64,000 bases of DNA from Flavobacterium sp. MDT1-60 (GTDB taxonomy: Bacteria; Bacteroidota; Bacteroidia; Flavobacteriales; Flavobacteriaceae): NCBI RefSeq assembly GCF_014844035.1, contig NZ_CP062159.1, forward strand, positions 2,046,001 through 2,110,000. The letters are read 5' to 3'. A program made the position numbers and the translations under genes. Positions 29,509 to 38,610 of the stretch are shown piece by piece. Below the pieces are notes generated by a model. It saw only the letters and a list, made by a program, of their open reading frames with translations. It did not search any database and was not told the DNA's origin. Position 1 is the first letter of the stretch. Each line of letters opens with the position of its first letter.

Positions 29509-30792
29509 TTAAAATGTTGTTCCCGATGCTCTTATCCATGTATTAGGAGCAGTACACCAATATATATAGCCAGCAACTATTCTAATTTCACCAACCTTTC
29601 CAGAAGCTGTAGCTGATGCAGGAGCAACCGTTCCAATGAAACTATTAAGATATTCTTTAGTTAAAACAGCTTTGCCTGTTGTGTCTCCAGTAATTAAAGC
29701 AGTTGTTTGAACTGGGAGTGTGGTTAAATTTGTTGAATTAGATATCAATCTTTGTGTTCCCACACCGTCTGATACTATTACATTATTTTCTAAGGCAGCT
29801 GCTAAACCACTTACTTTACCCACAATAGTATTGCCTGATCCTGTAGTGATGCCTGTAGTATTACCATTATTTTGAGCAATAATTAAATTGTTGGCCCCTG
29901 TAGTTATACCACCTCCAAATTGTATAAATCCTGTACCAGCTATGATTGTATTATTGCTGCCTGTAGTAATACCACTTCCGGATTGAAAACCTATTGCTAT
30001 ATTGTGTGCACCTGTAGTATTGTTATTTAAGGCAAAATTACCTATTCCTATACCATGTCCGGTTGTATTATTAAACATCGCACTTGCTCCAATAGCTACA
30101 GACCTGTGTCCAAATATATTTGAACCGGCAGTGCCTATATTTTTAGCTAAAGCACCTGCTCCAATAGCAACATTTTGGCTGCCATATTGATTTGCTTTTA
30201 AAGTATTAATTCCCATAGCAACATTATAAGAACCAGTAGTATTCGCCATAGAAGCCGCATCACCAAAAGCACTATTTTGATTACCCGTTGTATTCATTTG
30301 TAGTGCACCCCAACCCATAGCGGTATTATAATTACCTGTTGTAACATCTCTCAACGCTTCAAATCCAAATGAATGGTTTTCAACAGCAGTTGTTGCTGAG
30401 TTTTGTGAATTGATTCCGAATACTACATTATCAATCCCGGTACTATTACCTCTACCAATTCTTAAACCATTAATAGTTTTATCTACACCTCCTAGTTCCT
30501 GTAAAGCTGTATTGTTCACTATACCAGATACAGTATCTGATACAGGAGTAAATGGAACATCTCCAGAACCCAATAAAGAAATGCCATTTACAGTTTTAAG
30601 GCCGGATGAACCAACAAACTCACTTCGAGGAACAAATTTGACAATTTTATCAGCACCACGTACAAGGACGCTGTCAAACTTAGTGCCCCCATTAACAGTC
30701 TCTAAGCGTAATGGCTTTTGAATTAAATAAGTAGATTGTGCCGTTGAGAAAAGCGTAACGGACAACGCTAACAATAAGATTATCTTTTTCAT
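29509..30792 (-). CDS. Fibre-like protein with beta-helical head repeats and a signal peptide
   Basis: 427 aa. Residues 1-18 read as a signal peptide (IILLLALSVTLFSTAQ), followed by the adaptor IQKPLRLETVNGGTKFDSVL. The body is a series of NTTG-N-A-G repeats (GNYNTAMGWGALQMNTTG, GNQNSAFGDAASM) like the head domains of trimeric adhesins and flavobacterial tail fibres, ending with GYIYWCTAPNTWIRASGTTF. That body is almost the same as the fibre at 51116. The leader is odd for a cytoplasmically assembled tail fibre. It may be a secreted relative or a decoy, or the leader may be cryptic. Confidence 0.75.
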   Translation of the reverse strand: MKKIILLLALSVTLFSTAQSTYLIQKPLRLETVNGGTKFDSVLVRGADKIVKFVPRSEFVGSSGLKTVNGISLLGSGDVPFTPVSDTVSGIVNNTALQELGGVDKTINGLRIGRGNSTGIDNVVFGINSQNSATTAVENHSFGFEALRDVTTGNYNTAMGWGALQMNTTGNQNSAFGDAASMANTTGSYNVAMGINTLKANQYGSQNVAIGAGALAKNIGTAGSNIFGHRSVAIGASAMFNNTTGHGIGIGNFALNNNTTGAHNIAIGFQSGSGITTGSNNTIIAGTGFIQFGGGITTGANNLIIAQNNGNTTGITTGSGNTIVGKVSGLAAALENNVIVSDGVGTQRLISNSTNLTTLPVQTTALITGDTTGKAVLTKEYLNSFIGTVAPASATASGKVGEIRIVAGYIYWCTAPNTWIRASGTTF

Positions 30793-30893
30793 TTTTTAAT
30801 TTTGTTTAGTTATATATGTTTTTTAGACAGTTGATTAGTCATGCTTTATCAATAGAAAGCAACGGTTTTTCAGCACTGAGAATTTTTATCAAC

Positions 30894-31289
30894 TTACTTT
30901 CTGAAACTTATCATCCCATTTTTCACCTCATCAATTGCTATAAAAGAGCTGTTTTCCTGATCGAACTGGATAGTAAAATCTGCTTCGTAGTCAAGAATTT
31001 TAAATTGTGATCCGTCTCCTGTTATGACTATACCCAGAGATTCTTTTAAATTATCTATTTCTTCGTCGCAGATCAATTCGTTGTAAGACATAAAGAGATC
31101 GTAACTTTTTGTTTTCCCATGTTTTTTTGTGCTAAATGTTACTTTGTAAATTTCTGCTTCAAACAATGCTGGGAATTCTTTTTTATTTACAACAGAAAAA
31201 GAATTACTTAAATCGATTGTGTTTTCGATTCTTCTGATCTTAAATATTCGTTCTAATAAATAAGGTGCATTTTTGGTTTTTACTTTCAA
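30894..31289 (-). CDS. Hypothetical protein in the tail operon
   Basis: 131 aa, beta-rich and acidic (LFEAEIYKVTFSTKKHGKTK, SYDLFMSYNELICDEEID, LGIVITGDGSQFKILDYE). No signal or membrane segment, and not a family I recognise. It lies between the holin and fibre genes on the same strand. A remnant of another small gene lies just upstream (31381-31497). Confidence 0.55.
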   Translation of the reverse strand: MKVKTKNAPYLLERIFKIRRIENTIDLSNSFSVVNKKEFPALFEAEIYKVTFSTKKHGKTKSYDLFMSYNELICDEEIDNLKESLGIVITGDGSQFKILDYEADFTIQFDQENSSFIAIDEVKNGMISFRK

Positions 31290-31380
31290 TTTGGTTAATT
31301 GGTTATAGGCTGGAATTCAGATTCAGAAGAAAAAGGAAGCAGTTTAATCTGGCGGTATTTGGGATGAATAATTTGAGAAA

Positions 31381-31497
31381 TTAATTTTTCCTTCTAGTGT
31401 ATAAACCAAATTTGTATATAGGAATTCCTATCTTTTCTGCTTTTTCATAAGGGAATACAAACAATTTTTCTTCTTATAGTTGTTCGTATTCCTCTAT
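31381..31497 (-). pseudogene. Probable remnant of a small gene
   Basis: The minus frame ends at 31381 and reads EEKLFVFPYEKAEKIGIPIY KFGLYTRRKN-stop, preceded in frame by IEEYEQL and a TAA. It is protein-like but has an internal stop and no start. It fills part of the 31290-31529 gap, and nothing else is evident there. Confidence 0.3.
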
Positions 31498-31529
31498 TTA
31501 TATAGATATATTTAGGATGAAGTATTTGC

Positions 31530-32000
31530 CTATTTTTCGATATGATATTTAGGATCGATGGTGATCAAAAGTCTTTTGAATAATAGTATTAAACGATCTC
31601 TTATCGATTTAAGAATCAAAGTCATCGCATCAAAATTTTCTACTTCTTTTTTTGTTTTTATGGCAATAATATTGCTGATTATTGAAATTCCGTCGCTAAC
31701 AATAAGTAAATCCATTACTATGGTTACAAACCATTTAAAGTTGTAATTAAGTCCTTTACTCATTAATGCCAAGGCTGTTGGTATTAGCAATACGGCTAAC
31801 TTAGACACAAATCCCAGAGCTAATTTTTTAAAGCTGAAAGGATTGTTTAGCACTATGGTTTTTATAATGCCTAAAAAAGTATCCATTACCATTAAGTAAA
31901 ATAATATCTTAACAATTTCGGCATCCATCTCCAAGTAAATAAAAATTCCGTAAAGCAATAATTTTAGTTCATTTGAGTATTCTGAGATTTTATGTATCAT
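31530..32000 (-). CDS. Phage-type holin family protein
   Basis: 156 aa with three to four hydrophobic helices (ELKLLLYGIFIYLEM, LFYLMVMDTFLGIIKTIV, FVSKLAVLLIPTALALMS, WFVTIVMDLLIVSDGISIIS) and the D-x-x-x-G pattern of the toxin-secretion/phage-lysis holin family. It probably forms the inner-membrane lesion that lets the endolysin (38611) reach the wall so particles are released. It starts 13 bases from the next small membrane protein gene. Confidence 0.8.
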   Translation of the reverse strand: MIHKISEYSNELKLLLYGIFIYLEMDAEIVKILFYLMVMDTFLGIIKTIVLNNPFSFKKLALGFVSKLAVLLIPTALALMSKGLNYNFKWFVTIVMDLLIVSDGISIISNIIAIKTKKEVENFDAMTLILKSIRDRLILLFKRLLITIDPKYHIEK

Positions 32001-32013
32001 GGTTTTTATGTTG

Positions 32014-32478
32014 TTAGTCTTCTACTATAGATTTTTGGGCGTGATCAAAATCAATTACTCCCAATAAGTTGGTAAATCTTTTCCCGAAAACCGATAGGGT
32101 ATTGTCTCTTTCATTTTCTCCTAAATTATCGCTTATGGTTTCCTGGATAACACCAAATTTATTTGTCGAGGAAGCGATAATAAAATTGTCATTTAATAAT
32201 GTTCCGGCAACGGTATTTCCGGCAATGTCGATGCTTAAACTAAGTTTTCTCAGATAGGTTAAAAAACCTTTCCATTTTATGATGGCATATACAAAACAAA
32301 TAGGGTAGATGCCTAAAGAACAAATCGATGCAAATAAAAAGAGGATCCATTCGGTATAATGTTTTTTCGAAATTAATAAGGTTGGAAGTAATAAGGTTAC
32401 TAATGGGATCATTGTCAAGATTGTAATTAAAAGCCACAGCAAAGCCGAAGCTGTAAAAATAAATTTCACAATTTTCAT
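32014..32478 (-). CDS. Small membrane protein of the lysis/fibre region
   Basis: 154 aa. The first ~75 residues hold three hydrophobic segments (FTASALLWLLITILTMIPLV, WILFLFASICSLGIYPICFV). The remainder is soluble (SIDIAGNTVAGTLLNDNFII, FGVIQETISDNLGENERDN). I do not recognise a family. Its position next to the holin suggests a role in particle release, which is inference. Confidence 0.65.
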   Translation of the reverse strand: MKIVKFIFTASALLWLLITILTMIPLVTLLLPTLLISKKHYTEWILFLFASICSLGIYPICFVYAIIKWKGFLTYLRKLSLSIDIAGNTVAGTLLNDNFIIASSTNKFGVIQETISDNLGENERDNTLSVFGKRFTNLLGVIDFDHAQKSIVED

Positions 32479-32566
32479 TTATAGTTTTTTAAGTTGAATG
32501 GTTTTAGGTAAGTAATCTTTTGGGGTAATTAAACCCCAAAAGATTACTAAATAGTTATTTTGTTTT

Positions 32567-35095
32567 TTATAGTTGTGGATCTTGTGGATCTTCTGGTTTA
32601 TTGTTGTGAGCAACAATTCCGGAAATAACATAATTATCTACATTCTCAACATCTAAAAGAGCAACTTCCAAAGGTTCTTCTTTGAATGTTATCGATTCAA
32701 TAGCCTTTGTTTTCCCTGTTTTATCAATCAGTAGCATGCTTTGTGACACATTTTTTACAGATATCCATTGTAGATTTTCACCATCTTGAGTAACTAATAA
32801 AGGGTGTTCTCCGGTAACTTTAATCGTTGTGTCAGCCATTTTAATTTCGTAGTAATTTGGCTGAACACTTGTGATTTTGTTAACAACAGTTACGTCAGTT
32901 TTAGTAGCTTCATCTAATTTTCCATTCCACAAGAAATAGTCTCCATCAGATTCATCAATCTCATTAGGGAAAGAAAATCCCTGAAGTTTGTCTCCAACTA
33001 CAATATTCTTTAATTTCTTTGATTGTCCTGATGCCATTGTTACTAATGATTCTACGTCGAAACATGATCCGCCTCCGCCTTCTGATTCTACATATCCTAC
33101 AACTTCAGATGAAAATAGAGATTCATTTCCTGCCGCATCCACAGCCAGTACTTTAAAATAATATGTTGTACCTGCTGTACCATAAACAGTGCAAAAGTTG
33201 TCGGGGGTTCCAACATATACTTGAGAAGATCCGCCAGCGATTCGTCTATATACCACGTAACGAACAACAGCTAGATTGTCAGTAGAAGGGTTCCATGAAA
33301 TATTTATATAGCTATCACCATCCGGGGAACACATTAAACCAGTTGGTGTGCTTGGCTTCATTAAATCCGTTATAGTTGTTGTAAAATTTACGGTATTACT
33401 CTCAGTTGATAAATTTTCTGCGGCGTCTCTTGCTTTGACATAGAAATTATAAGATGTGTCTTGAGATAGTCCACTAACGGTATAAGAGAGAACGTTACCT
33501 GTTATGATTGGCGAAATACCATTTCCATATATAATATAATTTGTAACACCATATTCATCAGTCGATGCTGACCAACTTAAAGTTACACTTGTATCGCGAA
33601 TATTTGATACTTGCAAGTTTGTTGGATTTGTTGGTGCGGTACTATCTTTTGGACGTCCTGTATATTCGATGAATTGGACAACTCTGTAAGGGTTAAGAAT
33701 TGAGAAAGTTTGTCCTCCACCAGCAGGTCCTGATGCCACAGATTCATATCCTAAATGGCCATCATCACCAACAGCTTCAAAATTTATTATGCTTCCTAAA
33801 CCTTCTTTTACTCTTGTTTCTGTGTGAGTGTGTGCAGGTATTTCATTAATACTTAGTTTTTTAGCCATTCGACCTCCTGTACTTCCCAAGGTTTCAAATG
33901 GATATATTATGTTGCCATAATTATCTCTATAGTAGCTAATACCGTTACCTCCGTCTCCGTCTTGTGCATCAGTTTTTTCTTCTGGAGTTAGAATATTAAG
34001 CCCTACAGGTATTTTACCTTTTAATGGTACATATTCTTCCCAACCTTCAGGAAATGGAGCTGGTTTTCCCCAGATAGCAACCATTCCAAGTGGTACAGCA
34101 GTGGCGGGTTTGTCTTCTAAAGCCTGGATACGATTAAGTAACGAGTTGATTAACGTACTGTTTTTAATAACCTGATTTTGATTGTCTAATACCAGCAAAG
34201 AGGAGCCATTAGAACTTGTTGTATTGATATTGTCTAAATATACTTTCCCACCGATATAAGTATTATCCCAATCCGGACCATAATTTAGAGTAAGATTTGT
34301 CGTCGACGCAGTGCTGTTGTCAACTAAAGCTCTTCCCAGATAATCATTTTGATGCAATAATCCTCTTCCGCCACTATAACCTAATCTAAAATCTCTGGCT
34401 CTTACGTTTGCTTCTAAGGTTTGATTTGTGTCTAATTTTGATAATTGATGAGTCCCCAGATCTAAATCTCCCTGCATCGCTTTAGAACCATTAAGCGGAA
34501 GATAAGATTGATTAATTAAATTGATATCTGCTTCAATTACGTTGATGTTTGTTTCAATTGCATTAATATCTCCTTCAACAACGTCAATATTAGCCTCTAT
34601 TGCATTAATGTTGGATTGAATTGCCTGAAGAATTTCTTCGATTGCCTGAATATCCTTAACAATCTTAAAATTTCTTACATCATAATAATAGACCGTTTGT
34701 ACCTGACCACTTTCAGAAACAAAAACACCATCATTCAATTTGGCTGGGCTGTATTCTGCCTCATAATCATAATAAGCGGGTTGAGATTCTCCGGTTCCGT
34801 AGATTAAATTTGTCTCTGTTCTGGTGGTTTTTAAATAATTCGTTGGAGTTCCATTTTTGATAGGATATAAAATTCCTGTCTGATTTTCCGGGTTTACAGC
34901 ATCTTCCTGACGGATAACTGCCCAGCCTTTTGCTTCGCTTGTTGCGTGAGCTACAATATAATCGTTATTGTTGTCGATGCTTAAATGCCTTTTTAAAGCT
35001 TCGTATAATTCAGACCTGTAGGCAGTTTGAAGTTTTTCTAAAGTTTCTTGCTCGAGCGGAAATCCTCCCGAATGACTAAAATTTACTTGTTTCAT
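32567..35095 (-). CDS. Large tail fibre: tail-collar, two FN3 domains and a C-terminal Hint domain
   Basis: 842 aa. The N-terminus (GGFPLEQETLEKLQTAYRSE) is an attachment region. Residues ~150-195 are a repetitive helical segment (INAIEANIDVVEGDINAIE). A tail-collar-type domain has MVAIWGKPAPFPEGWEEY, KGKIPVGLN, LSINEIPAHTHTE and NPYRVVQFIEYTGR. Two fibronectin III domains follow (~490-675), then a Gly-rich linker. The end is a Hint (intein/BIL) domain with Cys678 (CFDVESLVTM), the TGEHPLL block and His830-Asn831 (GIVAHN), leaving an 11-residue acidic, proline-rich tail. Hint domains self-cleave or splice, so the mature fibre may lose or ligate its C-terminus. It is the main fibre candidate of the P1 operon. 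Confidence 0.85.
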   Translation of the reverse strand: MKQVNFSHSGGFPLEQETLEKLQTAYRSELYEALKRHLSIDNNNDYIVAHATSEAKGWAVIRQEDAVNPENQTGILYPIKNGTPTNYLKTTRTETNLIYGTGESQPAYYDYEAEYSPAKLNDGVFVSESGQVQTVYYYDVRNFKIVKDIQAIEEILQAIQSNINAIEANIDVVEGDINAIETNINVIEADINLINQSYLPLNGSKAMQGDLDLGTHQLSKLDTNQTLEANVRARDFRLGYSGGRGLLHQNDYLGRALVDNSTASTTNLTLNYGPDWDNTYIGGKVYLDNINTTSSNGSSLLVLDNQNQVIKNSTLINSLLNRIQALEDKPATAVPLGMVAIWGKPAPFPEGWEEYVPLKGKIPVGLNILTPEEKTDAQDGDGGNGISYYRDNYGNIIYPFETLGSTGGRMAKKLSINEIPAHTHTETRVKEGLGSIINFEAVGDDGHLGYESVASGPAGGGQTFSILNPYRVVQFIEYTGRPKDSTAPTNPTNLQVSNIRDTSVTLSWSASTDEYGVTNYIIYGNGISPIITGNVLSYTVSGLSQDTSYNFYVKARDAAENLSTESNTVNFTTTITDLMKPSTPTGLMCSPDGDSYINISWNPSTDNLAVVRYVVYRRIAGGSSQVYVGTPDNFCTVYGTAGTTYYFKVLAVDAAGNESLFSSEVVGYVESEGGGGSCFDVESLVTMASGQSKKLKNIVVGDKLQGFSFPNEIDESDGDYFLWNGKLDEATKTDVTVVNKITSVQPNYYEIKMADTTIKVTGEHPLLVTQDGENLQWISVKNVSQSMLLIDKTGKTKAIESITFKEEPLEVALLDVENVDNYVISGIVAHNNKPEDPQDPQL

Positions 35096-35128
35096 TTTTA
35101 TTGATTTAAATGTCTGTTGTTTTTGATA

Positions 35129-35767
35129 CTATTTTTCTAAGACTTCTGGTGAATAAGGATAGCTTTCATAACTTTTACCAGCTAGTTTATAGAAGTTAAG
35201 AAGATTGTGGAATTCAATGTTTGCCACTTTGATGGCTGCTGTTTTCGATACAGCTCCATTTTTATCTGGCTGGATCGTTATAGTTCCGTTTGTTATTAAA
35301 ATTTCAGGTATAAATACTCTAAAATTAGCATAGGCTAGTGTGGTGTAATCTTTACGGTGGGCCAGATAAACAGGTTTGTTGTTTTTGTTTTTATATTCCT
35401 CACGCTTAAATATTTTTAATAACGGAATCATTAATGTTCCGTCCGGTTCATAGTATTCTTTATGGAGATATACATACTGCAAGGTAGGCTTGACCGATTC
35501 GTCTATATAAATTAACTCGTTCAATCGTTTTTGCTCCGTGCTTGCATTAGGATTGTAATTTTTGGTTGGATTGAAGGTTTCGTTCAATACTTTTTCCAGA
35601 TAAATCACCTGGCCTGTATGTTGCATTTTGTAAAGAGTCTCCTCATAAATGGAACGAATAGGAGCAAGTAAAACATTGAGCCATTGCGCATGTGTTTTTT
35701 TTCTAAGAATAGGAGGGATGAGCCATAATAATAGCTTTTCCCATTTTAAAATCGTGTATTTATTCAT
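35129..35767 (-). CDS. Baseplate-associated protein, probable tail protein I analogue
   Basis: 212 aa, no signal peptide. LLLWLIPPILRKKTHAQWLN and YEETLYKMQHTGQVIYLEKV are followed by a beta-rich C-terminus. I know no firm family. Its position between the baseplate-J-like gene and the main fibre is where gpI-type connectors sit in contractile phages, so a role linking baseplate to fibre is inferred. It is 15 bases after the J-like gene's stop. Confidence 0.6.
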   Translation of the reverse strand: MNKYTILKWEKLLLWLIPPILRKKTHAQWLNVLLAPIRSIYEETLYKMQHTGQVIYLEKVLNETFNPTKNYNPNASTEQKRLNELIYIDESVKPTLQYVYLHKEYYEPDGTLMIPLLKIFKREEYKNKNNKPVYLAHRKDYTTLAYANFRVFIPEILITNGTITIQPDKNGAVSKTAAIKVANIEFHNLLNFYKLAGKSYESYPYSPEVLEK

Positions 35768-35782
35768 CGTTTACGTATTAGA

Positions 35783-36838
35783 CTATTGTTTATCTCGGTA
35801 GAATGTATAAGGAATGTAGTTTACCTCAACTTCAAGGGTGTCCAAATCAAAATAACCTGCTTTTGGAATGAAATATTCTATTTTGGTCACATCCGGAAGT
35901 GTCGGATTTGGCTCATCATTTGGATTTGTTGCCATAGCAGTTTGAACCTTTGTTAAAATCGGAATTTTAACTCCCTGCGCTTTCTGAATGGCATCAACTA
36001 AATACGTTTTGACAAAAGCACCATTAAATTCGATATTTTTTAAATGATCTTTTACAGCATCTATTACAGGAAATGCCTGACTATTGGATATCAATGAACC
36101 ATTTAATGGATCTAATTCGTACTCGTCCATAGGTAATATAATACCCTCATCTGAGCTGTTTGAGATTTTTGTTTGATAATATTCAATGTCTTTCGGGTTG
36201 ATGTAAATACTCAAAGGATCAATATAAACATTCAGACTTAGTCTCAGAATATCACCCTGATCAGAACTTATATAGACCTGATTTCCTGCATCTTTAATTT
36301 TAGAGATGTATTCTTTAAAGGCATAGAGTTCGTTGGGTACATCAATTCTCGAAATTTTATCCTCTTTTACTGTGGCAACTTTTATAAAAACAACTCCAAC
36401 TTTATTATGGAAATAGTCAGAAAAAATTTCTTCGATTTCTTTGTTTGGTTTGAGAACTGTTTCTAAGTCAATTTCGCTTACAGCACAATGTTTTATTATT
36501 TTCGATTCTTCAATTTCTGATTCTGTAAGACCTGTAGTGTCAAATTGATACGAACCATCTTGCCAGATTAGTGACATTCCGTTACTCGAGTCTGGCTCTA
36601 ATGGAACACCATAATGAAAATTTAAAGCCTGATCTCTATACCAGTTTAAGGTATGAGGTCTTGAAATTAAGGCGTTTTTTTCGACTATTTTTTCGTGTAC
36701 CCAAATTGCAGTAGCCACAATGTTGATCCACAGCCTCCAAATACTTGTATTTGAGGAGCTTGTTAAGCCTTTTAGAGAGGGCTGTTTCCCTTTCTCAATC
36801 AGAATTTCATTCTGTATTTCAGCAATTGTACGTGCCAT
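35783..36838 (-). CDS. Baseplate J-like protein (wedge component)
   Basis: 351 aa. The N-terminus ARTIAEIQNEILIEKGKQP and the hydrophobic IWRLWINIVATAIWVHEKIV are typical of the gpJ/gp6-like baseplate proteins of Bacteroidota tail clusters. The middle contains IYIDPLSIYINPKD and a C-terminal beta domain. It follows the gp25-like and LysM-like genes, the usual order of a contractile baseplate wedge (gp25, then J, then I, then fibre). Confidence 0.78.
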   Translation of the reverse strand: MARTIAEIQNEILIEKGKQPSLKGLTSSSNTSIWRLWINIVATAIWVHEKIVEKNALISRPHTLNWYRDQALNFHYGVPLEPDSSNGMSLIWQDGSYQFDTTGLTESEIEESKIIKHCAVSEIDLETVLKPNKEIEEIFSDYFHNKVGVVFIKVATVKEDKISRIDVPNELYAFKEYISKIKDAGNQVYISSDQGDILRLSLNVYIDPLSIYINPKDIEYYQTKISNSSDEGIILPMDEYELDPLNGSLISNSQAFPVIDAVKDHLKNIEFNGAFVKTYLVDAIQKAQGVKIPILTKVQTAMATNPNDEPNPTLPDVTKIEYFIPKAGYFDLDTLEVEVNYIPYTFYRDKQ

Positions 36839-36980
36839 ATTTTATTTTTTAGATATAGTTTAGCCTGTAAGACATGTGTAATATGCTTATAGATAATTGT
36901 TTATGTTTTTGTAAATACTACAGAGATGTAGTTTTCTTTAGAGATTTCTAAAAGTTGAGATTATTTTTTTTGATAATTGA

Positions 36981-37283
36981 TTAATAAATGATGAAGTCAT
37001 CTTCAATAATCATATAATCAATTCCGGAGAAGTTATCCAGTAAAAATTCTTCTTCTTCAGTAAGTGAAGTCGCGGGTTTTAGATTTCTGGAATTGTAATA
37101 TTCAACAATATCCTTTTTAAAGGCTTCTCTGCCTATTTTTAAATCTTCGTAAACAGAAATGTCTTCTGTGATGTTAAATTGATCATTGTCTTCTAAAAGA
37201 TCAAATACTTTTTCTATACTTCCGTATTCTTGCAAGGACAAGTCAAAAATGTTTTGATTTTCCTGTGGTTTAATAGTTCCCAT
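36981..37283 (-). CDS. Small baseplate protein, LysM/gpX-like
   Basis: About 100 aa from ATG 37283 (MGTIKPQENQNIFDLSLQEY). Another ATG lies ten codons upstream at 37313, but 37283 gives a natural 14-base overlap with the gp25-like gene. The ENQNIFDLSLQEYGSIEKVF DLLEDN pattern resembles the LysM-type tail proteins that brace hub and wedge. It is acidic with no signal peptide. Confidence 0.65.
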   Translation of the reverse strand: MGTIKPQENQNIFDLSLQEYGSIEKVFDLLEDNDQFNITEDISVYEDLKIGREAFKKDIVEYYNSRNLKPATSLTEEEEFLLDNFSGIDYMIIEDDFIIY

Positions 37284-37581
37284 CGATTTTAATGTTTTGT
37301 AAATCGTTAACATCTAATGTTTTTACATAAAAGTTGTCATACGATAATTGTTTGTCTATTTCGTTTTCTAGTCTTAGCCTGGAGGTTGCATCCGGACTGT
37401 TAATGTATTTTTTAATTCCTACTCCAAGTATCGGAAACTCTTTGTAGCTTCCTTTTTGGCTGAGCAAAAGGTGTTCAATGTGTTGCTGATCTGAATCTTT
37501 AATGGCGAAATCGCCTTTTAAATCACCTTCGAAATCACCTTTTATTATTAACAAATCTTCCTCTATGATAAAATCTTTCAT
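37270..37581 (-). CDS. gp25/GPW-like baseplate wedge protein
   Basis: 103 aa. The C-terminal half (LLLSQKGSYKEFPILGVGIK, then RLENEIDKQLSYDNFYVKTL) fits the gp25-like wedge fold, with the conserved 'L-x-x-KGE-x-x-xP-xGv' region here as QKGSYKEFPILGVG. It is the first gene of the P1 operon, whose promoter element lies 84-149 bases upstream. gp25 proteins start sheath assembly at the baseplate. Confidence 0.78.
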   Translation of the reverse strand: MKDFIIEEDLLIIKGDFEGDLKGDFAIKDSDQQHIEHLLLSQKGSYKEFPILGVGIKKYINSPDATSRLRLENEIDKQLSYDNFYVKTLDVNDLQNIKIDGNY

Positions 37582-37664
37582 CTGTACTTTTTGATTTTTT
37601 GTGGGTTAATATCTTCTTCTGAATCTGCGCGCGATATTCAAAAAATGATGTTTTATTTGATACT

Positions 37665-37730
37665 GTAAAAATAAGCTATGCTTTCTCCTTAACCAAGATT
37701 TTAAGGGGTAGTAATCAGTAGTTTCAGTAA
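37665..37730 (-). promoter_or_regulatory. Tailocin promoter P1 (baseplate/fibre operon)
   Basis: Transcription-orientation element TTACTGAAACTACTG (37716-37730), then 42 bases, then TATTTTTAC (37665-37673). It drives the genes from 37581 leftwards to 28018. The same arrangement with the same spacing is found at the six other copies described here. The element includes a direct repeat TACTGA at 9-base spacing. Confidence 0.85.
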
Positions 37731-37798
37731 GTTTGTAATTGTTTTAATTATCTTGTAATCAAGCTTTTAAATTGTATTTGTCGTCTGAGATAAGAATT

Positions 37799-38131
37799 TT
37801 AGATCACAGGAATAACCAGCTCGATAATAACCTTGAAAATTGTTTTTAAAATGTTATTTTTAAGTGTATTCAATCTGATTTTTGATATTCCGGTAGTTTG
37901 CAATGCTTGTAAAGCGACTAAATCAAGCTGACTTTTTAAGAGCCATTCCAATTCTTCTTCCGTTAGGGCTGAAGTAGAGAAGAGCAGGATCCAGCGTTCA
38001 AGTTTTTCTCTGGATGTTTCTAAAAATGTATTTAGATCTTTTTCTAATTCGGGTTTAATATCTTTATAGCTATTGGCTATAATAATTTTTAATCTGCTTT
38101 TTAACTCTTTTAATACTTTATCGTTGTCCAT
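37799..38131 (-). CDS. Hypothetical helical protein
   Basis: 110 aa, strongly helical and charged in the first half (LKELKSRLKIIIANSYKDIK) with a hydrophobic C-terminus (LKTIFKVIIELVIPVI). No family recognised. It starts 4 bases after the lipoprotein gene and is last in the endolysin (P2) operon. A role in lysis or as a chaperone is possible from context only. Confidence 0.55.
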   Translation of the reverse strand: MDNDKVLKELKSRLKIIIANSYKDIKPELEKDLNTFLETSREKLERWILLFSTSALTEEELEWLLKSQLDLVALQALQTTGISKIRLNTLKNNILKTIFKVIIELVIPVI

Positions 38132-38135
38132 AGTT

Positions 38136-38606
38136 TTATTTGTTGAAGTTGATTAAATCTAAAAGGGCATCTTTTGACTCTTTGTCTTTTTTACTTTCAT
38201 ATTGAATAAGTAAATCCAAAGCATCCATAACCTGTTTTTTGGATTCGGCTACAAAAACCGGAGACAAAGTCGCTTTCGTTTCCCAACGTTTAAAAAAACC
38301 TGACAATAAGTTTTTCTCTTTATCGGTTAGAATTTCCCACATCGCAAAAGTGATTTCGTTATTGGGTTTGCTTTTTTCATATTCGACCAATTTTTCAATG
38401 TTTAACAACAGAGATTCGACTTCTGTTTTATTAGAAGCATACGGTGTTACTGCTTTATCCATTAATTTGGCCGTTTCTATTTTTAACTCTGTTGTTTTTT
38501 GATAAGAATATTGGTCGAACAAAGCTGTTCTGGTCGAAGTACAGGAGACAACTGCAAAAGAAATCGCAATTAAAAAAGGTACAAGCTTTAATTTGAACTG
38601 TTTCAT
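38136..38606 (-). CDS. Small lipoprotein, possible spanin-like lysis factor
   Basis: 156 aa with a lipoprotein signal peptide (FLIAISFAVVSC, Cys ~22). The mature part is helical (KTTELKIETAKLMDKA, EVESLLLNIEKLVEYEKSK). It starts 4 bases after the endolysin stop. Outer-membrane lipoproteins next to endolysins often act as o-spanins. The helical, coiled character is compatible, but no partner i-spanin is evident. Confidence 0.6.
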   Translation of the reverse strand: MKQFKLKLVPFLIAISFAVVSCTSTRTALFDQYSYQKTTELKIETAKLMDKAVTPYASNKTEVESLLLNIEKLVEYEKSKPNNEITFAMWEILTDKEKNLLSGFFKRWETKATLSPVFVAESKKQVMDALDLLIQYESKKDKESKDALLDLINFNK

Positions 38607-38610
38607 TTGT

